A DNA stretch of 64,000 nt from JABDGM01 sp046349975 (GTDB lineage: Bacteria > Planctomycetota > Planctomycetia > Pirellulales > Lacipirellulaceae), in assembly GCA_046349975.1 (NCBI GenBank), contig JAXMBH010000002.1, positions 302,701 to 366,700 on the forward strand. Direction: 5' to 3'. Both the position numbers and the translations under genes were made by a program. Shown here piece by piece: positions 26,363 to 34,704 of the stretch. The number at the start of each line of letters is the position of its first letter. The first letter of the stretch is position 1. The notes beneath the pieces were generated by a model that had not been told where the DNA came from, made no database searches, and saw nothing but the letters and a program-made list of their open reading frames with translations.

Positions 26363-27522
26363 GCGTTCGATTCTGCCGCCGCAGAGCGATCGGCGTCAAC
26401 ACGCTGCGACAACGCGGCGCTAATTTCGCCACGCACTTGCGGATCGATTTCGACCGCCAGCCTCAATTCGAGCGCCCGAGCCGCCTCCCCGCCGCTGTAT
26501 CGACCAAGTGCCCAGGCACACGCGCCACGGACAAGCGATTCGTCATCATTCAAACCACGTAGCAGTGCCGGCATGGCGGCCGGTGTCGGCCTGTTGCCAA
26601 GCGAGATAGCCGCATTTCGCAGTAAACCGCGCCGTCGCGGTCGCCACAGCGGCGTGTGCCGAAAGCGTTCGCGAAACGCCAAATCATCAAGTTCAAAGAG
26701 TCCGACGAGATCGAGCGGATTGCTGTCGCCGCGCGGTGCAAACGCAGCTTCGCGACTCCACGGCGACTTCGAATTCCAGGGGCACACCTCCTGACACACA
26801 TCGCAACCAAACACCCAGTCGCCCATTGCTTCACGGAGTTCGACCGGAATTTGCGAGCGCAGCTCGATCGTGAGGTAGCTGATGCAACGCGAGGCGTCGA
26901 GCACATACGGTTGCGGAAACGCGCCCGTGGGGCAGGCATCCAGGCACGCGCGGCAAGTGCCACAGTGATCGGTCGCATGCGGCGTATCGTACGCAAGTTC
27001 CAGGTCTGTCAGCACCGCGGCCAGGAAGAACCAACTGCCGGATTGGCGATTGAGGAGCAGCGTGTTCTTGCCGACCCAGCCAAGACCAGCCAGTTGCGCG
27101 AACTCCCGCTCCAACAGCGGCGCCGTGTCGACCACCCCGCGCGCGAGTGCCGCCGGTGCAACCTCATGAATGAAGTCGATCAACGTGTTCAAACGCTCGT
27201 GAATGACGTCGTGATAATCCGCATCGCCCCACGCGTATCGCGACACCTGCCCTTCACCCGCTCCTGGCGAGCGCGGCTCCGCCGTGCGATAGTTCATCGC
27301 GAGCATGAGAATGCTTCGAGCACCCTCCAACACGCGGTTCGGATCGGCGACAGCCTCACGCCGATCGGCCAGATACTTCATCTCACCCGCAAATCCCGCC
27401 GCCAGCCATTCGTCCAACCGGGCTGCTCCCGGCGGCCTGACTGCCGGGCAAACACCGCACATCGCGAAGCCCAATTCGCGAGCGCGGCTCTTCATTTCGG
27501 CAGTAATTTTCGCGGAATCCAT
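26359..27522 (-). CDS. queG: Epoxyqueuosine reductase
   Basis: This cobalamin-dependent iron-sulfur enzyme performs the last step of queuosine synthesis, reducing epoxyqueuosine to queuosine in tRNA. The 387-residue protein has the QueG order: an N-terminal cobalamin-binding domain with VVDTAPLLEREFAQLAGLGW and GKNTLLLN, then two 4Fe-4S motifs (CGTCRACLDACPTGAF and CDVCQEVCPWN), then a C-terminal HEAT-repeat region. The length fits the HEAT-containing form. It is immediately followed by dus with a 4-bp overlap. No other queuosine gene lies in this window. Confidence 0.94.
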   Translation of the reverse strand: MDSAKITAEMKSRARELGFAMCGVCPAVRPPGAARLDEWLAAGFAGEMKYLADRREAVADPNRVLEGARSILMLAMNYRTAEPRSPGAGEGQVSRYAWGDADYHDVIHERLNTLIDFIHEVAPAALARGVVDTAPLLEREFAQLAGLGWVGKNTLLLNRQSGSWFFLAAVLTDLELAYDTPHATDHCGTCRACLDACPTGAFPQPYVLDASRCISYLTIELRSQIPVELREAMGDWVFGCDVCQEVCPWNSKSPWSREAAFAPRGDSNPLDLVGLFELDDLAFRERFRHTPLWRPRRRGLLRNAAISLGNRPTPAAMPALLRGLNDDESLVRGACAWALGRYSGGEAARALELRLAVEIDPQVRGEISAALSQRVDADRSAAAESNA

Positions 27523-27723
27523 CTGGCTATTTTACCGGGAAACACCGCATTCTGCCGGGCACCTACTCCCGATTCACGGAGCGCCGAGTTGAATCACCGT
27601 ATCGGCTTAATTAGCCTAAACTAGTGGCGATTTGCTCGAACTGAAACGCAAGCCGGCCCCTACTTACCGAAGCCTGAACCCTTAATCCCCGCCCACCACC
27701 GACGACTCTTCTGAGGAACAACG

Positions 27724-28176
27724 ATGAAGCAACAACTTTTCACTTTGGCGATGCTGCTCGCCGCCCTGCTCGTGATGATGCCATCTGCCCGCGCTCAAGA
27801 AGGTTGCGGCTACGGCTCTGGCGGCTGTTGGGACGGCGGTTACGGCTGGCTCTACAACACGCTCCGCTACGAAGTTCCGCATTTCGCGGCCTTCCCGCCC
27901 GTGTACTACAGTGCCCCTGTGCCGCGCACTTACGGCTATAGCCCATTCGCCTATCCGCCATACGTACGAACGCCGGAAATCGCGGGCGACGTGCAGCCGC
28001 TTACCATCAACAACCCGTACGTAATGCCGACGCAGCCGGTGAATGCGCCCGCGGCGCCGGCCACCACCAAGCCGGCCGACGATCGCGCCGCTTCCGTGAA
28101 GTCGGCGCCGGAACCGCTCGTGATCATGAACCCGTACGTCACTGACCGCGGTGCCGTCGCTCGCAGCGACCGGTAG
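27724..28176 (+). CDS. Small exported Gly/Tyr/Pro-rich protein with NNPYV repeats
   Basis: This 150-residue protein has a clear signal peptide (MKQQLFTLAMLLAALLVMMPSARAQ). The mature part starts with a Gly/Cys-rich stretch (CGYGSGGCWDGGYG), continues with a Tyr/Pro-rich part, and has two similar nonapeptides, PLTINNPYV and PLVIMNPYV, about 40 residues apart. The ribosome site GAGGAA lies 7 nt before the ATG. A terminator hairpin follows at 28220. It looks like a small structural cell-envelope protein of a planctomycete type. No family was recognised. Confidence 0.7.
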   Translation: MKQQLFTLAMLLAALLVMMPSARAQEGCGYGSGGCWDGGYGWLYNTLRYEVPHFAAFPPVYYSAPVPRTYGYSPFAYPPYVRTPEIAGDVQPLTINNPYVMPTQPVNAPAAPATTKPADDRAASVKSAPEPLVIMNPYVTDRGAVARSDR

Positions 28177-28219
28177 TCCCCTACACCTTTCGATGCGCGG
28201 AGGAGCTTCCGCCCAATGT

Positions 28220-28250
28220 AGCCCCTGTCTTCGGACCGGGGCTCTTTTCG
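28220..28250 (+). terminator. Intrinsic terminator after the small exported protein
   Basis: A 10-bp stem with one mismatch (AGCCCCTGTC and GACCGGGGCT) around a TTCG tetraloop is followed by CTTTTCGTTT. It begins 43 bp after the stop codon at 28176. Confidence 0.75.
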
Positions 28251-28391
28251 TTTGATGTTTGCGGAGCCGTCGGATCGCCGCGCCTGCTAGCACGCCGCCA
28301 ATCGCCCTAGACACCACGCGCCAACTCGCTATGCTTGCGGCCCCATAGCTCTTCTTTTATCGCTCCAGCGCGAAACAAGGAACGACCGCGG

Positions 28392-29381
28392 ATGAACGGA
28401 TCTCATCCGAATGCGAAACGCGCCGCCGCCTGCGCCCTCGCTGCGCTCGCGCTGCTTAGTGGCTGCCGTTCCTCATCGAGCGTGGCCTCAAATCCCTTCA
28501 TGGGACCCGATCGCGTGGCGCCGCCTTCCACCCGCATGCTCGCGCCCGGTCAGGCTCAGCCGTATTACCAAGGTGATCCGCTGCCCGTGATGCAAAGTTC
28601 AACGGCAGCGCCCGTGGCTGCACCATTGGCGACAGATAGCACATCCCGGACCGAATCCGGAAAAACATTGGCGTGGAACGCGCCGAACGGAGCGCCGGCA
28701 GCGGCGACAACGAATCGAGCCCCAAACCTCGCTACAGCTCCCGCGCCGCGGCCCGCGTCGCCGTGGGATCGACCTTCGTCGCCACCGACGGCCATTGCCG
28801 CAACTGCCGAGCCGCCTGTGTCGGTTCCTGGCGACGCCGACGCACTTCACTTCGCACCACCCGCGGCCGCACCTGCTTCCGAACCACAAGTCGCGGCAAC
28901 AGCCGCCGTCTCGCCGCCCGGCGTCGCTCCACCGGCCACGCCGAGCACTCTGACCGCGCCGCCAAATCAAGGCGTCTCCTTGGCAGCATACAACGCACCA
29001 GTTGCCGCGAGTGGCGGACCAGGATTGACGCCCATCACGACGACACCGGAACGAGCGCACATACCGGCGGCCACTTCGCCCTGGCAAAAACCGCTTGGCG
29101 GCACGACTAGCATGGCCCCACAGCCAAGCGGTGTCGCAGCGCAGCCCTCGGCGATCTACCCGGCGGGCAGCGCGCTGAACCCGCTCGCAGCACAGCCCGT
29201 TTACACGGTGCCGCAGTCGCCCGCCGCGCTACCCACCAATACGATGGCAGTCAGCCTGCGCTCGGTGCCCTCCCCCGAACCGCAGCCCGGCGACCCGCTG
29301 CCGCGCGTCCGCATCCCTGGCTATGACATGCCGCAGACCGCTAACGCCGATGGCTTCCGACCTCGCACGAGTATGCGATAG
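28392..29381 (+). CDS. Predicted lipoprotein, low-complexity Pro/Ala-rich
   Basis: This 329-residue protein has a lipoprotein signal peptide ending LLSGC, so it should be lipidated and membrane-anchored. The rest is almost wholly Pro, Ala, Thr, Ser and Gly-rich, with short motifs such as NPFMGPDR, SPWDRPS and SPWQKPLGG, and probably disordered. The ATG at 28392 has AAGGAA about 10 nt upstream and places the lipobox correctly. It is separated from the preceding gene by a terminator. No enzymatic domain is visible. It may be a surface or cell-wall-associated protein. Confidence 0.7.
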   Translation: MNGSHPNAKRAAACALAALALLSGCRSSSSVASNPFMGPDRVAPPSTRMLAPGQAQPYYQGDPLPVMQSSTAAPVAAPLATDSTSRTESGKTLAWNAPNGAPAAATTNRAPNLATAPAPRPASPWDRPSSPPTAIAATAEPPVSVPGDADALHFAPPAAAPASEPQVAATAAVSPPGVAPPATPSTLTAPPNQGVSLAAYNAPVAASGGPGLTPITTTPERAHIPAATSPWQKPLGGTTSMAPQPSGVAAQPSAIYPAGSALNPLAAQPVYTVPQSPAALPTNTMAVSLRSVPSPEPQPGDPLPRVRIPGYDMPQTANADGFRPRTSMR

Positions 29382-29452
29382 CTCCTGGCAACCACGCAGA
29401 AGACCCGCAGAAACAGGACGAGTAGAAATCAGCGGCGCTTCGTCCGCTGCCG

Positions 29453-30022
29453 TTAAGGCGACTTTTCCGCGAGCGCCTGCTCCAGCGCGGACAGAAATTC
29501 CGCCACCGTGTAGATCCGGTTCGTCGGCTTGTTAAGATCGGTGCCCCCCGGCACGGCCGTCATCATCGTTCCCATGTTGTGCCCACCCTTGGTGGTGGCC
29601 ATGTATTCGATCAGCTTGTCGCCGCCCGGGTCTTGAATCAGGTCGCGAATGAGTTGTTCGCCGCGTGGGATTGTGCTCAATCGATCAAGATGCGCGAACG
29701 CGCCGGGCGTGCGCGCGAGTCGCCGCATGAACGGCCGACCCGATTTCTTTGTAAGTTCGCGCACCAGGAATGAATCATTTGCCAAACCGCGGGCAGCGAT
29801 TGCCCGGGCATCGGGCACTTCGACGCCCGCCACCGAAAGTTTTTCGAGCACGGTTTCAATTTGAATCCGCGTAATCAGGTCGCCATTTTGGTAATCGGGC
29901 TGAGCAGCGAACCAAGTCTCAATCGCGTGAGTTATTGCGGCAAACTCGGGTTTTGCGCGCTGTGGCGCGGCCGCTGCCGCACCGGTCCACAATATGAGGG
30001 TCGCGAATGTCGCTGCTGTCAT
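29453..30022 (-). CDS. Exported protein of unknown function
   Basis: This protein of about 189 residues starts with a probable signal peptide (MTAATFATLILWTGAAAAAP). The mature part looks helical, with AITHAIETWFAAQPDYQNGD and FLVRELTKKSGRPFMRRLAR. It ends with a G/M-rich stretch (GGHNMGTMMTAVPGG) and a final helix TVAEFLSALEQALAEKSP. The open frame continues upstream to 30562, but that part lacks coding character and crosses the promoter of the zinc-ribbon gene. The ATG at 30022 is chosen for its signal peptide, although the ribosome site is weak. It is convergent with the lipoprotein gene, 71 bp away. No family was recognised. Confidence 0.65.
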   Translation of the reverse strand: MTAATFATLILWTGAAAAAPQRAKPEFAAITHAIETWFAAQPDYQNGDLITRIQIETVLEKLSVAGVEVPDARAIAARGLANDSFLVRELTKKSGRPFMRRLARTPGAFAHLDRLSTIPRGEQLIRDLIQDPGGDKLIEYMATTKGGHNMGTMMTAVPGGTDLNKPTNRIYTVAEFLSALEQALAEKSP

Positions 30023-30373
30023 CGTTGCCAATCGCGCACAGGTTATGCGGATTTGGCAGGAAGTGGCGCGAACCGGCCCGGCAATTGCAGCGTCTTCACT
30101 GTACTCACGGCGGGGGTCGAAAGATTGGAACATTGGCATGTGAAGCCGCGAGCGCAAGGAAATTTCCAATTCTGCGGGGGCGAAGAAAATTGCGGGAATA
30201 CTTTTCCCAGCGCAACTCGGGCTAATGCAAAAGCTTAGCACTTCACCTTTCTTATCCTTCGACATTGACCTGGAGCCCGGATTATTGAATTTACCTACCC
30301 CCCTGCTTATACTAAATCGCCTTGGATGGGTTTTGGGGCTTAACGCGGGGTAGTTGGTAAGGAGATGCCTGTT
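30023..30373. other. Divergent intergenic region
   Basis: This 351-bp region lies between the exported protein (minus) and the zinc-ribbon gene (plus). Its right half contains a promoter at 30285-30313. The left half shows nothing else recognisable. Confidence 0.55.
30285..30313 (+). promoter_or_regulatory. Sigma-70-type promoter of the zinc-ribbon gene
   Basis: TTGAAT (30285-30290) and TATACT (30308-30313) are separated by 17 bp, a close match to the housekeeping consensus. The start codon of the small zinc-ribbon gene lies about 60 bp downstream. Confidence 0.65.
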
Positions 30374-30640
30374 ATGTCGCGTAGCACCTACTTTGTGCAG
30401 GAATGCCCAACTTGCGGTCGTAATCTGCAGGTTCGTGTGCAATATCTCGGCAAACAAGTGGTTTGCCAGCACTGCGGTGCCCGCTTTGAGGCGTACGATC
30501 CGAGCTCGGCGGCCTATCCGCCACCGCCCTCCAGCCTGTCCTTGCTGGAACGGGCCGAACAACTGCTGCAGTCCTCGTCTGTCGGCGTACCGGTCGGCGC
30601 GGGCGTGATGACGGACGTCGTCCCCATGCGACCGAAGTGA
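30374..30640 (+). CDS. Small zinc-ribbon protein
   Basis: This 88-residue protein has an N-terminal zinc ribbon, CPTCGRNLQV then QVVCQHCGARFEAYD, with four Cys in two CxxC knuckles about 17 residues apart, and a Pro/Ser-rich linker with a short amphipathic segment SLLERAEQLLQ. The ATG at 30374 is preferred over the one at 30365: the ribosome site AAGGAG abuts 30365 but is 9 nt from 30374. Such small MJ0042-like ribbons are common in planctomycetes, sometimes as regulators, but the role here is unknown. Confidence 0.75.
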   Translation: MSRSTYFVQECPTCGRNLQVRVQYLGKQVVCQHCGARFEAYDPSSAAYPPPPSSLSLLERAEQLLQSSSVGVPVGAGVMTDVVPMRPK

Positions 30641-30685
30641 CTACAGCGAAAGGCCTTGGCCGACATTTTCGTGATGCGAACGGCC

Positions 30686-31972
30686 TCAGCCGGTGCGCTC
30701 GGTTAGCTGCTGAAGATCGCTGAAAAACGGCGGATAGGTCTTTTCGACGCAGCCCGGATCGTTGATCCGCACGCCCGCAATCCGCAGTCCTGCCACGGCG
30801 AAGCTCATCGCCATGCGATGGTCGCGATACGTATCGATCGCGGCCGGCCGCAGTTTGCCAGGGTGAATCGTTAGGCCATCGGGTGCTTCGTCGACTTCGG
30901 CGCCGAGCTTCCGCAACTCCGTGGCAACAGCCGCGATGCGGTCCGTTTCCTTGTGCCGAATGTGGCCAACATTGCGGATTGTCGTCGGCCCGTCAGCGAA
31001 CAGCGCCACGACCGCCAGCGTGGGAACCGTATCGCTAATCGCATTCATGTCGACATCAACACCGCGGAGCGGGCGGCCGACGACAGTAAGTGAATCGGAT
31101 TCACGCAGCACCTCGCATCCCATTTGTTCGAGGCACGTGACGAATCCGAGGTCGCCTTGTAGACTATCGGCCGTTAAGCCCTCGACCGTGACTTCACCGC
31201 CAGTCACAGCCGCGACCGCCCAAAAGTAACTCGCTGCCGAGGCATCGGGCTCGATCGCGTACTCCCGAGCGCTATACGGTTGCGGCTCGATCGTGAACCG
31301 AGCCATGTCTGTCGCGACTTCGATCTCGGGTCCAAACGCTCGCATCACCTCCGCCGTCATCCGCACGTATGGCTGCGAAACGAGCGGTCCATCGATGACC
31401 AAACCGACGGCCGCACGCGCACACGGCGCGGTCATCAACAAGCCACTCAAGAACTGGCTCGAAATGTCGCCACGGATTTTCGCCGTGCCGCCGGGAAGAC
31501 CATTCGCGTGAACCACCACAGGTGGGCAGCCGTTGCCGTTTTCACTAAGTGCAACAGCGCCGAGCTGCTTGAGTGCCTCGAGCAGGTCGCCGATCGGCCG
31601 CTCGCGCATCCGCTCTACACCATCCAATCGAAACGAACCGTGACCCAAGCTCGCCAACGCCGTGAGAAAGCGAATCGTCGTGCCGCTGTTTGCGCAGAAC
31701 AAATCGGCTTCCAGCGCTGGCAATTCACCGCCGGCGCCATGGACGACGAGCGTACGGCCGGCATCGCTCGATTGAACTTCGATCCCCAATCGGCCGAGGC
31801 TGTCGATCATCACGCGGGTGTCTTCACTATCGAGTGCGCCGGTTAGCGTCGAGTCGCCGTCGGCAAGAGCGGCGCACACGAGTGCCCGATTCGTGATGCT
31901 TTTCGAGCCCGGCGGCCGAATCCGCCCGTGAATGGGTCCGGCGACCGGGGAGATTTCCAGGGATTCCGTCAT
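30686..31972 (-). CDS. aroA: 3-phosphoshikimate 1-carboxyvinyltransferase (EPSP synthase)
   Basis: This enzyme joins phosphoenolpyruvate and shikimate-3-phosphate in aromatic amino-acid synthesis. The 428-residue protein has the family signatures in order: PGSKSITNRALVCAAL near the N-terminus, CANSGTTIRFLTAL (PEP-binding glycine-rich loop), RMRERPIGDLLEAL, DISSQFLSGLLM, HIRHKETDRI and DTYRDHRMAMSFA. The loop keeps Gly rather than the Ala of many glyphosate-insensitive forms. It is convergent with the zinc-ribbon gene. It appears monocistronic, and the start is at ATG 31972. Confidence 0.95.
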   Translation of the reverse strand: MTESLEISPVAGPIHGRIRPPGSKSITNRALVCAALADGDSTLTGALDSEDTRVMIDSLGRLGIEVQSSDAGRTLVVHGAGGELPALEADLFCANSGTTIRFLTALASLGHGSFRLDGVERMRERPIGDLLEALKQLGAVALSENGNGCPPVVVHANGLPGGTAKIRGDISSQFLSGLLMTAPCARAAVGLVIDGPLVSQPYVRMTAEVMRAFGPEIEVATDMARFTIEPQPYSAREYAIEPDASAASYFWAVAAVTGGEVTVEGLTADSLQGDLGFVTCLEQMGCEVLRESDSLTVVGRPLRGVDVDMNAISDTVPTLAVVALFADGPTTIRNVGHIRHKETDRIAAVATELRKLGAEVDEAPDGLTIHPGKLRPAAIDTYRDHRMAMSFAVAGLRIAGVRINDPGCVEKTYPPFFSDLQQLTERTG

Positions 31973-32135
31973 AGATCGCCGCCGCTCCAGGCGGGGGAGT
32001 TTTCTGTATAATCAAAATTCTGGTTTCCAACGTAGCTAATCAGCCCGCTCGCTGCCAGCTACGCTCCGCATTCCATCTTAGCTACCGCGCCGTCGCTTCG
32101 CGTGGCAACGCTCGCGTTGTGCCCGTCGTGTCGTC

Positions 32136-34535
32136 GTGGTGAGTCGCATTCGGTTCGGCAAGGCGATGAAGAAATACAAGTCAGGCGGCGGTTGGCCCGC
32201 GATCTGGTACACCTGGCGAAAAGCCCGGGAAGCCGGCGGCATTCTCAAACTCTGGAAAGCCCTCCGCTCGAAGAACGCCTGCAAGACGTGCGCGCTCGGC
32301 ATGGGCGGCCAACGCGGTGGCATGGTCAACGAGCTCGGCCATTTCCCCGAGGTCTGCAAGAAGAGCATGCAGGCCATGGTCGCCGACATGCAAGGCGCCA
32401 TCCGCACCGAATTCTGGCAGCGCTTCACGCCGCGCGAGCTGCAGCACTTCTCGCCGCGCGAGTTGGAGCACTGCGGTCGATTGGTCCAACCGGTAGCGTA
32501 CACGCGCGAGACAGGTCGCTACACGACAATCAGTTGGGATGAGGCCATCGGCCGCATCGCCGCCAAACTTTGCGCAACACAAGCCAACGAAACCTTCTGG
32601 TACTTCAGCGGCCGCAGCAGCAACGAAGCTGGCTTCCTGTTGCAACTCTTCGCGCGCCTGTACGGCACGAACAACGTCAATAACTGCAGTTACTACTGCC
32701 ACCAGGCCAGCGGCGTCGGGCTATTGAGCGTGACCGGCAGCCCCACTGCCACGATTCAACTCGAAGACCTCGACCACGCCGATACGGTCTTCGTCATCGG
32801 CGGCAACCCGGCCAGCAATCACCCCCGCCTCATGCGCACGCTGCTCAACGTGCGCCGCCGCGGCGGGCAAGTGATCGTCATCAATCCCATCGTTGAAACG
32901 GGACTCGTCCGCTTCAACGTGCCGAGCGACGTCCGCAGCCTCATCTTTGGCAGCGACATCGCGAGCCTTTATGTGCAGCCGCATATCGGCGGCGACCTCG
33001 CGCTGCTCACCGGCGTGGCGAAGCGCGTCGTCGAAATGGGCGCTCATGATGAAGCATTCCTCGCCGAACATTGCCAGAACTGGCTCGAACTGCGGGCCCG
33101 GCTCAGCGAGATCTCGTGGGACGAGATCGTCCGCAAGAGCGGCGTCTCGCGCGACGACATTGAAGCGATCGCCAAGTGCTACGCCTCCGCCAAGCGCGCC
33201 GTCTTTAGTTGGACGATGGGCATCACGCACCACGCTCACGGTGTTGAAAATGTGCAGGCCATTGGCAACCTCGCGCTGCTCCGCGGCATGGTCGGCCGTC
33301 CCGGCTGCGGCCTTATGCCCATCCGCGGCCACTCGAACGTGCAAGGCATCGGCTCGATGGGCGTGATGCCGAAGCTGCGCGATGCCGTTTTCGAACGCTT
33401 GCAAACCCACTATGGCGTCGAACTGCCGACAACGCCCGGCCGCGATACGATGGCCTGCATGGAAGGCGCCACGACTGGCGAACTCAAAGTCGGCTTCTGC
33501 CTGGGCGGCAATCTCTACGGTTCGAACCCCGATGCCGCGTACGCTGCCAGGGCCATCGCGAATCTCGATCAGATCACGTACCTGAGCACTACGCTCAACA
33601 CCGGTCACGCTTTCGGCCTGGCGAAAGAGACGATCATCCTGCCCGTCTCCGCTCGCGACGAAGAGCCCGAGCCGACGACGCAGGAGTCGATGTTCAACTT
33701 CGTGCGCCTCAGCGATGGCGGCCCCAAACGCCACGCCGGCACGCGCTCGGAAGTCGAGGTCATCGCCGACATCGCCGCCCGCGTCGCTGCCCCGTCAGCC
33801 CCCGGCTCTGCCGGGAGTTCGAGCACCACTGGACGCGGCTTGTCAACTAACGGCGAAGGCACTGCACACTCCAACGGTGTTGGCGTATCCGCAGACCCAG
33901 GCCAGAGGCCTGGGCTAGCTATGCTGGACTGGAACGCTATGCGCTCGACAACACAAATCCGCCAAACCATCGGCCGCATCATTCCCGGCCTCGAACAGAT
34001 CGCCACGATCGATCAAACGAAGCAGGAGTTCCAAATTACCGGCCGCACCTTCCACGCGCCGCAGTTCAACACGCCCGATGGCCGCGCGCATCTTCACACG
34101 CACGCCCTGCCCGACCTTCTCGGCACCGGCGCGGGCGAACTCCGCCTCATGACGATCCGCAGCGAAGGCCAGTTCAACACGGTCGTTTATGAAGACGAAG
34201 ACGTCTACCGCGGCATCGACCGCCGCGATGTCATACTCCTTCATCCCGATGATCTTCGCGAATTGCAGTTGACAGTCGATTCGCGCGTCACGGTCCACGG
34301 TCCGGCCGGCAGCATGCGAAACATTCTGGCGGTCGCATTCCCCAAGATCAAGGCAGGTAACGCGGCCATGTACTACCCCGAATGCAATGTTCTGGTTAGT
34401 CGCGACGTCGACCCGCGCAGCAAAACGCCGGCGTTCAAGTGTGTGATCGTGCGAGTCGAAGCGACTGCCGATTCCCAGCATCAACCGATCGCGCTCCGGC
34501 ACGACGCTCAACGGGAACCGGCCGGCGTGCCTTAG
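32136..34535 (+). CDS. FdhF/YdeP-family molybdopterin oxidoreductase
   Basis: This 799-residue protein belongs to the formate-dehydrogenase-alpha-like YdeP group. The bis-MGD domains are seen in order: ISWDEAIGRIAAKL, YCHQASGVGLLS, VFVIGGNPASNHPRL, MGITHHAHGVENVQAI, LLRGMVGRPGCGLMPIRGHSN and the C-terminal cap FHAPQFNTPDGRAHLHTHALP. The N-terminal pair CKTC (49-52) stands where related proteins keep a reduced cluster site. The substrate is unknown; E. coli YdeP is linked to acid resistance. Residues about 549-600 are a low-complexity insertion absent from the usual core, and its DNA contains a perfect palindrome (33896-33914). No electron-transfer partner lies beside it. Confidence 0.85.
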   Translation: MVSRIRFGKAMKKYKSGGGWPAIWYTWRKAREAGGILKLWKALRSKNACKTCALGMGGQRGGMVNELGHFPEVCKKSMQAMVADMQGAIRTEFWQRFTPRELQHFSPRELEHCGRLVQPVAYTRETGRYTTISWDEAIGRIAAKLCATQANETFWYFSGRSSNEAGFLLQLFARLYGTNNVNNCSYYCHQASGVGLLSVTGSPTATIQLEDLDHADTVFVIGGNPASNHPRLMRTLLNVRRRGGQVIVINPIVETGLVRFNVPSDVRSLIFGSDIASLYVQPHIGGDLALLTGVAKRVVEMGAHDEAFLAEHCQNWLELRARLSEISWDEIVRKSGVSRDDIEAIAKCYASAKRAVFSWTMGITHHAHGVENVQAIGNLALLRGMVGRPGCGLMPIRGHSNVQGIGSMGVMPKLRDAVFERLQTHYGVELPTTPGRDTMACMEGATTGELKVGFCLGGNLYGSNPDAAYAARAIANLDQITYLSTTLNTGHAFGLAKETIILPVSARDEEPEPTTQESMFNFVRLSDGGPKRHAGTRSEVEVIADIAARVAAPSAPGSAGSSSTTGRGLSTNGEGTAHSNGVGVSADPGQRPGLAMLDWNAMRSTTQIRQTIGRIIPGLEQIATIDQTKQEFQITGRTFHAPQFNTPDGRAHLHTHALPDLLGTGAGELRLMTIRSEGQFNTVVYEDEDVYRGIDRRDVILLHPDDLRELQLTVDSRVTVHGPAGSMRNILAVAFPKIKAGNAAMYYPECNVLVSRDVDPRSKTPAFKCVIVRVEATADSQHQPIALRHDAQREPAGVP
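33896..33914. repeat. Palindrome inside the molybdopterin oxidoreductase gene
   Basis: Perfect 8-bp arms CCCAGGCC (33896-33903) and GGCCTGGG (33907-33914) enclose AGA. It is read through in frame as part of the low-complexity insertion of the protein. Confidence 0.8.
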
Positions 34536-34562
34536 TTGTGCCATGCTCATCGCAGAGCGTGC

Positions 34563-34658
<96 letters not shown>

Positions 34659-34704
34659 GTCGCCGATTGGTCTCTCGCAAGCGACTGAATTCTTGCGAAT
34701 TCAG

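Noticed and set aside
32721..33734. 337-codon minus-strand open frame
   Set aside because: It is antisense to the molybdopterin oxidoreductase core.
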